Source of the DNA: Cytidiella melzeri
Taxonomy: Eukaryota > Basidiomycota > Agaricomycetes > Polyporales > Irpicaceae
Assembly (NCBI GenBank): GCA_022592445.1
Contig: JABYQR010000177.1
Span: 1-64,000 of the forward strand
Length of the DNA: 64,000 nucleotides
Reading direction: 5' to 3'
Made by a program: the position numbers and the translations under genes. The notes beneath the pieces were generated by a model. The model worked only from the letters and a program-made list of their open reading frames with translations. It was not told the DNA's origin and ran no database searches. Of the stretch, positions 26,794 through 38,728 are shown one piece after another (the first letter of the stretch is position 1; each line of letters starts with the position of its first letter).

Positions 26794-27785
26794 GGCGGTG
26801 AGGGCCTGAGATGCTGGCTGTGGCTGCCAGACAAGGGGTTCAGGGAAGGGAAGGGAGCGAGAATGAGGCGATTGACGCCGCTGACCTGAATACCACGTGT
26901 GCTGAAGCGGGCTTAAGGCTGCCACTGACGCGCGTAGGACGAAGGACGAGCTGGGGCTGCAAGGAGAACATTAGGTTGTGAGCGGGAGGACGGCGACGAC
27001 GAGAGCGAGGCAGACATGGTACGCACAGATACAGTAGCGCCTGGGGCTCGCTGAGCTGCGGGAGGGCGGCGCTGGTGGCGGACGCTGCTCCGACTCAAAG
27101 GGCGGGAGGCAAAAGACGGCGACGGGCGACTTTCGAAAGTCCGCCTTATATTCCCCCAGGCCAACGGTCACGCATCACACCCGTCACGCCTGCCCTCCCT
27201 CCTGCCTCGCCTAAAGACCGTTCTCTCGCGCACAAGCTCGAACTCTGATTGTACGCAGATCAACAACAGTGTCGTCTTGTTCACACCCCTCGACACCGCT
27301 TAGCATACCCGCGGGGCAAGGTCGGACGCTCTCCTCCGTCTCGCCCAGTTTGAGACCCAGCCAGACTCCGCCCCCAGCGACTCTCATTATTCAAAGTTCC
27401 AAAGTCCCCGCTTGACACGGCGTGTTTCTTCCGCCACCGAGAGACTGTTCTGTTCTTCAAGAGAGTGTTCGCTTACGAGACCCTACACATTTTGTGCAGC
27501 AGAGAAAAACCGAAGTTGCTACACTGAGTTATATCCGAGACAGTCTCATTCCAAACAACATCAAATAGAGACGCGTGCCCGTCACGCCTGTGCTTGTCAC
27601 GCGGCAGTTTGGAAATGACCGCTCGTCTGGCAAGGCTCGCCATTGTCTGAGCCGACGACAACACACAATCCCATCCCGCTCAGCACGCTTTCGACGACTC
27701 TTAGACATATTTTTCTTAATTCACGCCAGTTTTGTTTGCAGCACTGCCGTCTTTCCTTTCTCTGTTTCGTTCCTTACCTCCTGTC
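26794..27785. promoter_or_regulatory. Divergent intergenic region between the Zn2Cys6 factor and the DYRK kinase
   Basis: About 1 kb with C/T-rich tracts (for example 27040-27420) and a CACGTG E-box at 26894-26899. The side next to the Zn2Cys6 gene could include a spliced 5' leader, since a TTGCAG acceptor-like site lies on the minus strand near 26960. No coding exon is supported. Confidence 0.45.
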
Positions 27786-30700
27786 ATGTCATCCCCGCCC
27801 GTACAAAAGTCTGACTCGGACAACACACGCACAAAGAAAAAGGACAGGCCGCCTGTGCTCCAGTCGACATGGCAAGGCATCAGCTCGGAGGCAGAGACGC
27901 GTGTGGGCGGTCAAGACGCAGAACGGGTCGTTCAACGCCAGGTGAGTCTCCACGCCCGCTCTTTCTTCCCTCGCTCCCTGCAACTTAAAGCCGTCCCAGA
28001 CTCGTTCCCGACTCGACGCCGCAGATACAGACGCAGAGCACGATCTTCCTCGTTCTGCGTCTGCGACCTCGTCCCTTGATCCTTATTACTTTGGTGCCGG
28101 CACTCCTTCCGAATCTCCCATTCCCTCATCTGCAGCACACCTTTTTCTCAAGACGCCAGAGATGCAGTCCACACACGAACCTGTGACGCCAGCAAAGGAT
28201 CCCGCTGCCATCGACAGACGTGGACTGGTAGGTGTAGGAGAGCTGGCGACCCCGCGCTGGGTGCGGGGCTCACGCAAAGACGCTAGAGGCGCTGGTGAGG
28301 TGGATGAGGTTCATGTGGACGCAGAGGATGACGACTTCGATGTGAGAGGAGAGGAATCGTTTGTGGACGCGCAGGAAAAGAACACGGACCTCCCAGACAG
28401 CCCGTGGACGATCGAAGCTATCGATGGTGAACAGGACGAGTCAGACGTGCGTGTGGTGGTATTCATACGGGCTGTTCAATATTCACTACTTTCGCAGTTT
28501 CTTGACATTCAGCCTCCTCGTGCATTACGGAGTCAGCGTTCGATCGCTGACGAGAGCGGGGGAGAGGAGATCTTGTATCCACGGCAGTCTGCTCTTGCGC
28601 CATCTCAGAACGTTGGTACGTTTGAAGAGCAAGAAAGGGCTGAAGATGGAGGACTCTGGCCTCCGACCGCGTTTTTACCGCCTGGGCAACGTCCACGAAA
28701 GCGCACATCGGACGAATTCGAGTTCGACCAGACAGGCCTTCTCTCCACCAAGCACACTTCGTCTTCATCCACTTCGCCAAAAGAACAAGACAAAGCTTCC
28801 GCACGTAAGCACAGGAGTCTCGGTGTAGGGCTGCCTTCCTCAGTCAGCACACCTCCCCGTGACAAGAACCTCAAGGAACGACGACGCGACACGCTTTCGG
28901 TGAATGTCCGCCACTCCCGACAGATCTCTGCAAGTTCTTCCTCCTCAAGTCATGGCGACAACTACAGTTCTCACCACAACCGTCGGCTGCAAACTTCAGA
29001 TTATTCCCATCTCCCGCCTTCTCCTGGCACATCTTCCATTCAACAGTTCTTAAGACACGGCAGTGGCGGAAGCGCAACAGCGTCTCCTTTGGCAAATGCG
29101 AACAAGGAGCTACCTTCCCAAGCGAGCGCCAACGTTGCTCACTCGCTGTTACGTGGGACCCAGGAAGGGTGGTCAGATCTGGATGATCAGGCGACAGTTG
29201 AGGCTCTTCGTAAGCTGGACGGAATTTCGGGTAGGAGTGCGAGGGCAAGATCAAGTGTGGGGGGTCACAGCAGAGTTGGTAGTGCCAGTCGCCCCAGTAC
29301 ACCTGCGAAAACATCAGGACAATGGGAAGGTGTGGAGGGACGTCGGTCAAGCCGCATCTTGAGCACGGGCAACGGCTCTGTTTCCGGCAAGGACAGGTCA
29401 AGTAAGGATCACGGGGCTTCCCAGCGGCAGGCTATGGGCTTGGGTTTGGGTATCGCAGACACTTCTGTCGAGCGAGAGCAGAGCGAAGGCGTGTCCTTGG
29501 TCAAGGACGATATTCCGTTTCAAGGGCTGCCTACGCCAGAGAAGCCGCTCAAGAAACACGGATCAGTAAGCAAGCGTGGCAGCTTTACCCCGAAACGTGG
29601 TTCTGCTTCCTCCGCAAACTACACGAGCACAACTACAACAAGCTCACGCGAACCCGCTTCGTTGCACATCACCACCGGTGCTACATCCACCCCTGTTGTA
29701 TCTAGCAAGGCACACTCGAAGGCGAGGCGCAATAGTGCAGGTAGCGATATTTCCAGTAGCCACTCTTCGGATGCGATTTCTCTGCGTGACCGCACTGCGT
29801 TAGCCGCTGCTACGGAAGTGGTAGAGGAGAATGTTGTACCTCCAGTCCCTCCGCTTCCCAAGGACCTCTCCAGCTTGAAAACGCCTCAGCAGAACAATGT
29901 CGGCATCGCTTTCCCAGTTGTATCTCCCGATAAAGGGGACGAACAATTGTCCCGGCAGCGTGGAGAGAACGACGAGGCGCATATGAGCTCATTGGAGGTC
30001 CCGACTTTCAGCACCCCATCTAAGCGCCAGTCTCTGAAAGTCGCTACTCCTAGCAGTCATAAGACGCCTTCGAAGAAATGGAGTTTTTCTAATCCGCTTG
30101 GCAAGAAACTGGTCACCTCACCGTCGAATGCATCTATGAAGGACTCGAGTTCCTCAAAGTCGCCAGGTCTGGCATTAAGTCCCCGTGCCCTCAGTTTTAC
30201 GTCGCAACTTCGCAAGTCCACCTCCCGAGAGCATCCAATTACCGCGCGAACGGCGCGTAAGCAGTCGAACGACGACTGGGAGACTATCAATGCCGATGCT
30301 ATGGCATCTGCTTCGTCACTGGCCTCAATGTCCTCCTTCGGCTCGACGCAAGTTATGGGTGCGCCCTCCTCCGCCCCTCCCATCTCGACTTCAAAGACAC
30401 CTGATCGCTTGGTACCCAGTCGATCAGAGACAGCCTCGAGCGCAAGCACTAATCTCACCGCATCGATGCCTCCTTTACCTCAACAAACCCCTCTTAGCCC
30501 CTCTTCATCCATAAGGCGCGGTAACTCGACTAAAAGGCTGACTCCTTCTTCAATTCCCACGTTCTTCCGTCGTTCTTCTTCGCAGTCTATGCACATTCCG
30601 CCTGCACACATGCCACCCAGTTCGCCGACATATTCGTCGACTCATTCTCAGATACGGTCCCCTAGCATTGGTTTATCACCTACCAAGGATACTCAACCAC

Positions 30701-33700
30701 CCCTTCCCGTCCCGAGCTCTTCTCACAAGAAGTCGTCTGTGTTGATGGGCCTGCCCTCTTTGCTCAAAGGGTCCAGCTCGAGACGAAGTCTGCATTCGGA
30801 CAAGGAGAAGAGTGACGCGAAGAGCGCAAAGGAGGAGGCACGTCACGCGAGAGATGCGGAGAAAGAAAGGCAGAAAAGAGATGACAAAGAGCGCAGTGAA
30901 AGCAGAATATCTGTGCTGATGGGAAGGAAACGAGGCAAGGTACGTACTCAATCAACATTCTTCTCTCACGACAATGCACAGAACTGTTTCACAGACGCTG
31001 TCATCTGCCCAACCAAAGAAGCAAGAGCCTGTCGCCATGCCCCCTATGCAGATTACCGCGCTCCCACCGGCCACAGCTCAACGGTTGGCGAACTTGAAAT
31101 CCGGCTCTCCTTCCTCTTTGTCCTCTTCGGACAAAACACCGAAATCTTCTGCCAGTCGCGCAACCGGTCAAACAGTCAGTTCCATGCAAAAACAGTCGGA
31201 CGTATCTCTTCGAAGCACACGCAATGCTTTACCTACTATCGCGGGTTCGCCCAGTGTAGGTACACTGCCTCATCAAGGGTCGAAAGAGCCCCCTCCGTCG
31301 TCTTCATTGAACTCGTCGAGTCTGTCGAAGGAGACGCCTACCAAGATTCCACGCATCTCAAGCCGTTCATCTGCCGCTAACTCTCCCACACTTAAGGGCA
31401 AGGATTCGACACGCAGGAGTAGTCTCATCGTCAATCATGTCAATGCTTCGCGCCAGAGTTCTCCCTCAGCTGCGAACGACAGCTTTAACGAGTTCGGCGT
31501 TTTTGAGAACGGACAGTCCCCCAGGGGTGCCGCAGGCGCCTCACATCAGAGACAGTCTGTTCGTGCGTCACCATCTGTGTCAACTTCTCGTGTTCCTCGT
31601 CAGGTCCCGGTCGCCGGTTCATCTACTGCCAACGGTATTGGTGTGCGCAAGACACGCGAGTCGATGTCTTTCGTCGGTGGTTTGAGGAAGTCTTCTACGG
31701 GCTCTGTCGCGTCCATTACTGCGTCCGCATCCAGTCATGACATGCAACCTCCCCAGCAGAGCAATAGGTTCTCTGCACTATCGCCGTCGAAGTTGAAGCT
31801 GCTCAGCCCAAAGATTTCGCTCCCGACCAGCAGAGTATCCTCCTCCAGCCAGAGTATTGCACAGACAATGGCATCTCCTTCCCTTCACAGACAGACGACG
31901 CTGACACCCTCACCTGTGTCCAGCCTTGTTGACGACGAAGAGCTAGTGGGAGACGAGGAGATGCTCCAGTACATCAAACGTCAGCAGGCTAAGAAATTGG
32001 CTACTGGAGCGACTCAAGCCGAGCTTGATGAGCTACTCAAGTTCCCTGAACCCATTCATCCGACACCTCCTGCTTCACCTGCTTGTAAGTTCCCTCAATG
32101 AGACTTCCACCCTCGAGACTTATTTCTTCCCAGCCATTCTCAAAAGCAATCAAATCAACCACCTCTCTGAGTACGAGTGTAAGGAAATCCTTGAGTATCA
32201 ATCTGTCTACTGCATCGGTGCCAGGAGTGACAAGAAGCCCGCTACGTTGGACAATACCACGAACAACCACGGATACGACGACGAACGAGGTGATTATCTC
32301 GTCGTTCTGCGTGACCACCTTGCGTACCGTTACGAGGTGGTTGGTACACTCGGCAAGGGGTCATTCGGCCAGGTTCTGCACTGCAGGGATCATTGCACTG
32401 GTGAGTCGGTAGCAATCAAGATCATTCGCAACAAGAAGAGGTTCCACCATCAAGCATTGGTTGAGATCAAGATTCTGGATAATCTGAGAAAATGGGTGTG
32501 TTAACTTCATGTCCGACCGTCAACTAGCCTCATATCATCTGTAGGACCACGATGAAAAGCACCATGTTATCAAAATGACAGAGCACTTTTACTTCCGGGG
32601 TCATCTTTGCATCGCTATGGAGCTGCTGAGCATCAACCTTTACGAGCTAATCAAGGCAAACAACTTCGTCGGGTTCACTACAGCATTGATTCGCCGGTTC
32701 ACAAGCCAAATGCTACAGTCTTTGGCGCTTATGCGACATCACAGGATTGTGCATTGTGATCTCAAGCCTGAGGTAAGTCGGTATTATTGATATCGCTTTG
32801 TTTTATCCGTGACCTGAGGCAATGCAGAACGTCTTGCTGCGTCATCCAGCAAAGAGCGCCATTAAGGTGATTGATTTTGGCAGTAGCTGCTTTGAGCACG
32901 AGAAGAGTATGTTCTCTGACAACCGTTCCGTTCATGCGACTTACGGTCTATTTCGCAGTCTACACATACATTCAGAGTCGCTTCTACCGTTCTCCAGAAG
33001 TCATTCTGGGCATGAATTACCACATGGCGATCGATATGTGGAGTTTGGGCTGTATCATGGCTGAGCTGTACACAGGTTTCCCTATTTTTCCGGGGGAAAA
33101 CGAGCAGGAGCAACTATCTTGCATAATGGAGGTTCTCGGCGTTCCGGACAAGGATTTCATTAACCGCAGCTCTCGTAAAAGGCTCTTTTTTGGTAAATCG
33201 CATGCAAACTTTCCGTTCGCCCTTACCTGACTAGAGTCGTATAGACACATCAGGTGCTCCCCGTCCTGTTGTGAACTCCAAGGGTCGACGAAGGCGTCCA
33301 GGAACTAAGACTCTGGCTCAGGTCCTGAAATGTGACGACGATCAGTTTGTTGACTTCATTGCCAAATGTCTTGTTTGGGACCCTGAAAAGAGACTCAAGC
33401 CGCAAACTGCCCTGCGCCACCCCTATGTCACCGCAGGCAAACGCTCAAAGATAGCTAGTCCTCCCCCGTCCACTTCTGCGAAGACAATGTTGTCATCCTC
33501 GAGTAGTTTCACGAGCAACAGAAGCAGCAAGAATTTTCCAGAAACGCCAAAGAAGTCCTTGATCAGTGCACCCACTCCCCTCACTGCTCGTAGCAGCCGC
33601 GTCACGTCCGGGGTCGGGCCCACCACTCCAAGCAGTTCTGGTACTGTCCACTCGACGCTTGGCTCTTCTAGATCGTATAGGTCTGCGCAGTCGCAGTCAT

Positions 33701-33774
33701 TGTCGTATCACTCCAGTCACTCGAGTCGGACAATGGTGAGTGATTTGCCCAAGCAACTCAGTGCAGCGAATTGA
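27786..33774 (+). CDS. DYRK-family protein kinase with very long N-terminus (Pom1-like)
   Basis: The kinase domain near the C-terminus shows [11 protein letters not shown] (P-loop), VAIKII (Lys), HCDLKPEN (catalytic loop), IDFGSSC (Mg loop) and [17 protein letters not shown], which carries the YxY autophosphorylation site of DYRKs. Just before it is the DYRK-homology and NAPA region ([20 protein letters not shown]), typical of class 2 DYRKs. This supports a relationship to fission-yeast Pom1, which controls polarity and mitotic entry. The preceding roughly 1300 residues are low-complexity, rich in Ser/Thr/Pro, with many SP/TP sites; residues shortly before the DYRK box read [19 protein letters not shown] Lys/Arg/Glu-rich stretch lies near 30800-30930. 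Introns include 30939-30995 and several within the kinase domain (around 32500, 32775, 32910). After the kinase comes a Ser-rich tail ending KQLSAAN. Exact substrate is unknown. Confidence 0.9.
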
Positions 33775-34222
33775 CCATGAACTGAACACCATTTTAGCTC
33801 GCCAAGTAAATTGCTCATATGCTTATGACCATCGGCAATACGTACTGTCCCTTACCATGCGGCATAGTTTATCTATCTTTACTGATAACGACGGGACATT
33901 GATTTGTCTCAAGCGGGCTGGTCTGACTTTGTCTTTCCGCTGTCACATACCCTCGATGATCAGTGTACCCTTCCCACCCATACTTCCACGCTTTGCCTAC
34001 TTTTCGGTCTCATGGACTGCTGTCGCAATGTCCTGTTGTTGTTAGTAAATTTTTTTGTTCAGTGTCCCTTGGATTGAGAGCGTGTCGTTGCGTAAATTGC
34101 ACTTTACACCTGGATTCTATCTGCCTTGTCACCCATCCCTTACAGTCGCAACGTCGTTCTCACTAATCATAGCGATATCATCAATGCACGTCTTCACTTT
34201 CTTATACATGGTACATGTCTGA
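33775..34222. other. Convergent intergenic region
   Basis: This lies between the 3' ends of the DYRK and mitochondrial kinase genes and is T-rich, consistent with 3' untranslated and polyadenylation sequence. No gene is seen. Confidence 0.5.
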
Positions 34223-35794
34223 TTATCGTCCGATGTGAACATCTCCTGCTTGGTCTAGACAGCGCAACTTTACAAAAACGTCACTGCCTGTGGTAGAACA
34301 ATGAGCGACACGACAAATTTGAGGGACACGCCTTGCAATGCTCACCCCATCCATCAAGCGAGAAGAAATCGAGGGCACCGCCGAAATATCTGGGGATCTT
34401 GTCTTTGATACCACCCGGACACAGGTGTATGATAACACTCACGTAGCGTAGAGTCTGCTCATAGGAAGGCCGTAGCCGAGCCCTGCGATCGTACCCATAC
34501 CAGTTTGAACACCTCTTCCTACAATCTCTCCAAAGAGTCCACTGCTTGCGCCGCCGATACTACCGTCGATCGCTGCGCTGCCTCCAACATGTTGCGCTGC
34601 ATAAGGGCCGCCGCCCACGTCTTCCAACTCGTCGGATTGCCTGGCAGTCGTGAACGAGTAGGAGAATATGTGCGGTATATTTGTTGGGGAAACTCCGCCG
34701 CCTTGGTCTCGAACGCGTATAGATAGAACCGCTGGATGTGGCGACGAATAATTGGGCGACGCTATCGTCAATACTACTGGCGGCACAGGAAGGTCGGTTG
34801 AGGCACCGTATAGTTTATGATGCCGTTCGACGCTCGCTCTAAATGAGTTCTTGAGGATTTCTGTGAGGATGTATTCGAGATGCACCGGAATGTAGCTACC
34901 AACAAGCGATGCGTAAGAAGAGGCAGTGCAGTTGGTGAGAATCATAACATCCTCACGCAAATGTAGCATCGACCTCGCCATCTATAATAATTTCTGGGCT
35001 GCTACCGATGGTTGCCTCACACAGGTCGGACACGAAGGAACCGCACATTTTGATCATTTTATTGGGCGAACAAGCCATTTCAACGATACCAATGTGATCC
35101 TCTTTTGAACTCGACGGGTTTTGTAGGTCTCTTGATAGGGCAATGTGTTGCTCTGCAAGTAAGCGCACCGCGATACGATTGCGAATGGCGGAGTCCAGGA
35201 ATTCTGATACTTGACCCGGCGACATGTACCGTGAGCATTCTTGAAACCTGAGGCAACGAATGATCCAACATTCCTCAGCTATCACAGCATGACTTACCCT
35301 TTCGCCATTATCGGGATGTCGTTTGCATGGTTTTGTACGAGTACCTCTAGTTGTTCTGTGAACTTGGCGTTTTCTTCGAGGGACGTGACGCGGGGATATG
35401 TTGCCAGAAGTTCAAAGTCCCTGCGATGAGCAGCGAGGGTCCTCGCGATGAAAGGATTCATCCCGACAATGAATGGTAGACCCTCCAGCGCGCGTACACG
35501 TCGCCCAAACAGCCGCGGTACTTCGGAGAGCACATGTTCTACTGAGCTTAGTACAGATTCTGGCGTTAGAGGCCGACCAAAAGATAGTAGCGTAGAGAGA
35601 GTCAGAGGTCTGGCAGGGTACTGCGCAAACTCTTCCAGCAAAGGTGCTATTTCTGCATGCGAAGGCGAGTTCTGACCCTTTGCGCTGCTGGTTTGACTGC
35701 TTCGTCGATGCCAGTGCCGTCCCTGTGGCTTTACCGCACGAGCAGTTTCTTGGTATCCATGAGCACTGCGCAATATGCGCATAGTAACCGCCAT
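34223..35794 (-). CDS. Mitochondrial dehydrogenase kinase (PDK/BCKDK family)
   Basis: The protein inactivates a mitochondrial 2-oxoacid dehydrogenase by phosphorylating its E1 subunit. It has the GHKL/histidine-kinase-like ATP fold: EILKNSFRAS (N box), VRDQGGGVSPTNI (G1) and GTIAGLGYGLPMSRLYA (G2), followed by YFGGALDFFSLDGWG. The N-terminal helical domain includes LTLSTLLSFGRPL, RRVRALEGLPFIVGMNPFIA and NRIAVRLLAEQHIAL. The first 40 residues (MRILRSAHGYQETARAVKPQ then basic) suit a mitochondrial presequence. The last exon encodes DVFVKLRCLDQAGDVHIGR. About four introns are present, one at 34439 downwards. Whether the target is pyruvate or branched-chain 2-oxoacid dehydrogenase cannot be settled from motifs. 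It is divergent from the chromodomain gene. Confidence 0.9.
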
Positions 35795-36105
35795 CCTATG
35801 TCTTGTTTCTACTGGGGATTTTTGGTACTTTTCGACTCGTCTTGCGGTGGTGGAGGGGCCTGACTCCTGAGGGTGGCCCGTTATGCGCCCATAATTCCAA
35901 GCTCTGTCCGGCCCGAGGGGGCCGTGTAGATGTGGATCTGGTTAAACGATCACGTGTGCGTTCATGATTCGCGCAATGGCCACCGGGCCAAACTGAGTCT
36001 TCCTCCTTGTTCGCTGCCCCCATCGCTGCCTCAGTCAAAGCTCGACGTACTCTGTGAAATTCAATCCCAATTTCTCTAGGCTGCGGCGGTGCAATTCATC
36101 AGCTC
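35795..36105. promoter_or_regulatory. Shared divergent promoter of the mitochondrial kinase and chromodomain genes
   Basis: A 311-bp GC-moderate interval with a CACGTG E-box at 35951-35956. No coding potential is seen. Joint regulation is inferred from arrangement only. Confidence 0.45.
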
Positions 36106-38728
36106 ATGCCACGCCAGACTGAGGCGGACCGTAAGTCTGATACGAGTTCTCAGGCAGCAGGCGCATCTACTTCCAAAGGCAACCAGTCTCAAACCCAAGA
36201 TCCAGGGGAGCAAACTTTCTGGGAGGTTCTTGAGATACTGGATGAGAGGGCGCACACGTACAAGGTTAGCTGGGCGGGACTTGACCCAGTAAAGAACAAG
36301 CCTTGGGATCCCACCTGGGTTGACAAGTCACAATGCGACGCACCAGATCTCGTACGGGCCTGGAAAGCGAAGAAAGCAAAGGCAAATCAAACTTTCAAAG
36401 GCAAAGGCAAGCAGCGGAGCAAAAGGGACAACTCTACGACGTCGGACGTGAAGAAGGCTGAGAGGAGGCACAGAGATGTTAGCACGGAAGCAACAGCAGT
36501 GACGCGAAGTACTCGTTCGGCCTCCAGGAGTATGCACAAACGCAGTCCATCTTCAGGTATGTTCCGAGCAGATGTATGTGTTTTTCCATTCATTTCTGTC
36601 TCCTCCAGAGTCTGCATCGAATGTCAATTCAGCCATTGTGTGTGAACCTAAGAGGTTTGGTCCTCCAGTCAGTGCCAAGCGGAAGAAATCTGCGGCGAAG
36701 GCAGAAGAAAGCGGGTTTTTTGAACTTGCGTCGCCCTACGATTCCGTGCAGCTGAAGATTGGCCCTCTTCGCCAGGCTAAGCGTCGTAGAGTGGAGCTCT
36801 CTCTGGATCAGTCTGCAGGTAAACTTCCCCGTTTGCATACGCATACTCTGCTCATTATAAAACTAGTCAACAGCAAAGAGGTACAGTTTGCTGATCGCCC
36901 TCCGGACGAGGTTATTCCGGAGACGCAACAAGCTTGTCAGAGCGACGATGTTGTGTCAACGGGCTGTGTGTCAACTGTTGACTCAGCGCATTCGCCTCGG
37001 ACGACGGGCGATGACCAGAACTCTTTAAAGTCGCAGTTGGATAACGATGCCGGAACCAGAGCTTCCCGGAAGTCACATTTGAGCCGCCTGAAAGTAATCT
37101 TGCCGGTCACTGGAGCAAGGCCTATGCGCCGCCTCACAGCTGTGTCACCATCTGCTTTTAAGCCATATTTGCCTACGCAAGACCCGATCGAAGATTTCAG
37201 CTCCCCGGAAAAGTCTCAGAAGAAGCGAACCTTATCAGGTACCATTCAAAAAGGTAAGCTCTGCATGGATTTAGTGGTGATGTGCGTTATCCAAATACGG
37301 GCGTCTGTTATGCAGGTACACCTGTTGTGGCACAAAACCCCGAGTCTGCAGTACTAGTACAGGAGATGGAAGAAGCATTCGTTGGTTTTTCAGGCGGATA
37401 TGAACAGCCCACACTACAATCAACAGTCAAATCTATTGGAAAACCCTCTGCACAAGTTCGTATCCTATTGCCGGCTAGCCCTCGACCTTCACTACTGCCG
37501 GTATAAATAGCCTTCAACTCAAATGACTAAACACTTAACGTTTTTGTAGGAGACTACGCTGACACACCCCGGCGATCGATCTGTCCGCGTACCTCTGCCA
37601 TCTACCGCTTCAACACAACTTGCTGACATTGACAGCCAGTCCCAGGTACGTGAACGATTGATCTTCACCAGATTGCATCAAACGCGGTAGCTCAAACTGT
37701 CTAGGTCGTATATGTACCGGACTCGCAGATCACTTCTTCCGACTTCCAGGAGAAGTTGCGCGAGAGAGACGAGATGATTCTCAGCCTGCGTGACCAGGTA
37801 TCTAGACTTGAGGAAGACGCCGAGGCGGCCCTCCTGCAAGATGGCGAATCAGAAATGCAGATTATGCAGCTTCAAGGGGAGCTCGAGACTCTCCGGAAAG
37901 CCCAAGCTACTGTAGCAGACAAGTATGTCGATCAAAGTGAAGAATTGGCATCCGTTCAGGATCATGTCATAGAACTGGAGGCATCTGTCACCAACATGCG
38001 GGACGCGAATCGACTCGACTGGCGATCTATGTTTGAAGAGCGCGTGCGAGCCCTTCGGGCGGAGGGTCTTCGCTGGAGGGGCATGTACTATATCCTGCTG
38101 GAGAGGGATCTGAAGACAAACGATGATGTACGCAGAAAGGCTGCCGAGCACCCCGAACTATGCGCACGGGTCACTCAGCTAGAGGCGAAGGTCCGGTCCC
38201 AGGAAGATATTTCTGGACAGCTGATGGGGAGGCTTGCGGAACAAGAAAAGAAGAATGGCACCCTCCAGCTCAGGTTGACCGCCATGCAGCAACCGCCATC
38301 CACGGAACAGGAATCATCACACGAACTACAGCGAATGCACAGCGAACTCAAAGCTCTAAGAGAAGCTAACGACATGCTCCACGCAGAGAAGAGCATACTT
38401 CAGGACGAGCTTACTTCGATCGTAGGAGTTAAAACACGGTTAGAGAATCTCCTGTGTTGTCGCGAGAAGCTTGACGATGTAAGTTTTGTCTTTTCTCAAT
38501 TATGTCTAGACCTAACCTTGTTTAGCCTTTGACAGAAAGCCAGTCGTGTGACCTATTCGTGTGTCGATATGTTACGAACGGCGAACCTTGCCACGGACTC
38601 TTTACCTCAGAAGCTGTGAGTGCCTTTTCCAGGCTACGATGAATTTCCCTTACTCCCTTGCGCAGGCTGTGCAGGTACATGCATTGAAGACTCATTATTC
38701 ATTCATCAGCGAGGGTGCCGTGCAGTAA
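36106..38728 (+). CDS. Chromodomain, coiled-coil and C2H2-like zinc-finger protein
   Basis: Residues of about 35-90 form a chromo-like domain: TFWEVLEILDERAHTYKVSW, then AGLDPVKNKPWDPTWV and CDAPDLVRAWKAKK. Aromatic residues (FWEV, the SW pair and DPTW) sit where chromodomains form a methyl-lysine cage. A disordered basic middle follows (several Arg/Lys/Ser stretches such as RQAKRRRVELSLDQS), spread over several exons. Then comes a long coiled coil (ERDEMILSLRDQVSRLEEDA through LREANDMLHAEKSILQDEL). The C-terminus, on two small exons, gives FVCRYVTNGEPCHGLFTSEA then AVQVHALKTHY, a C-X8-C...H-X4-H finger-like element, ending SEGAVQ. I do not recognise a named orthologue. A chromatin-binding or scaffold role is inferred from the domains. 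Confidence 0.72.

Noticed and set aside
26794..26925. Longer start for the Zn2Cys6 protein
   Set aside because: The open frame begins with GTG and contains no ATG above MADSNTDNEDH.
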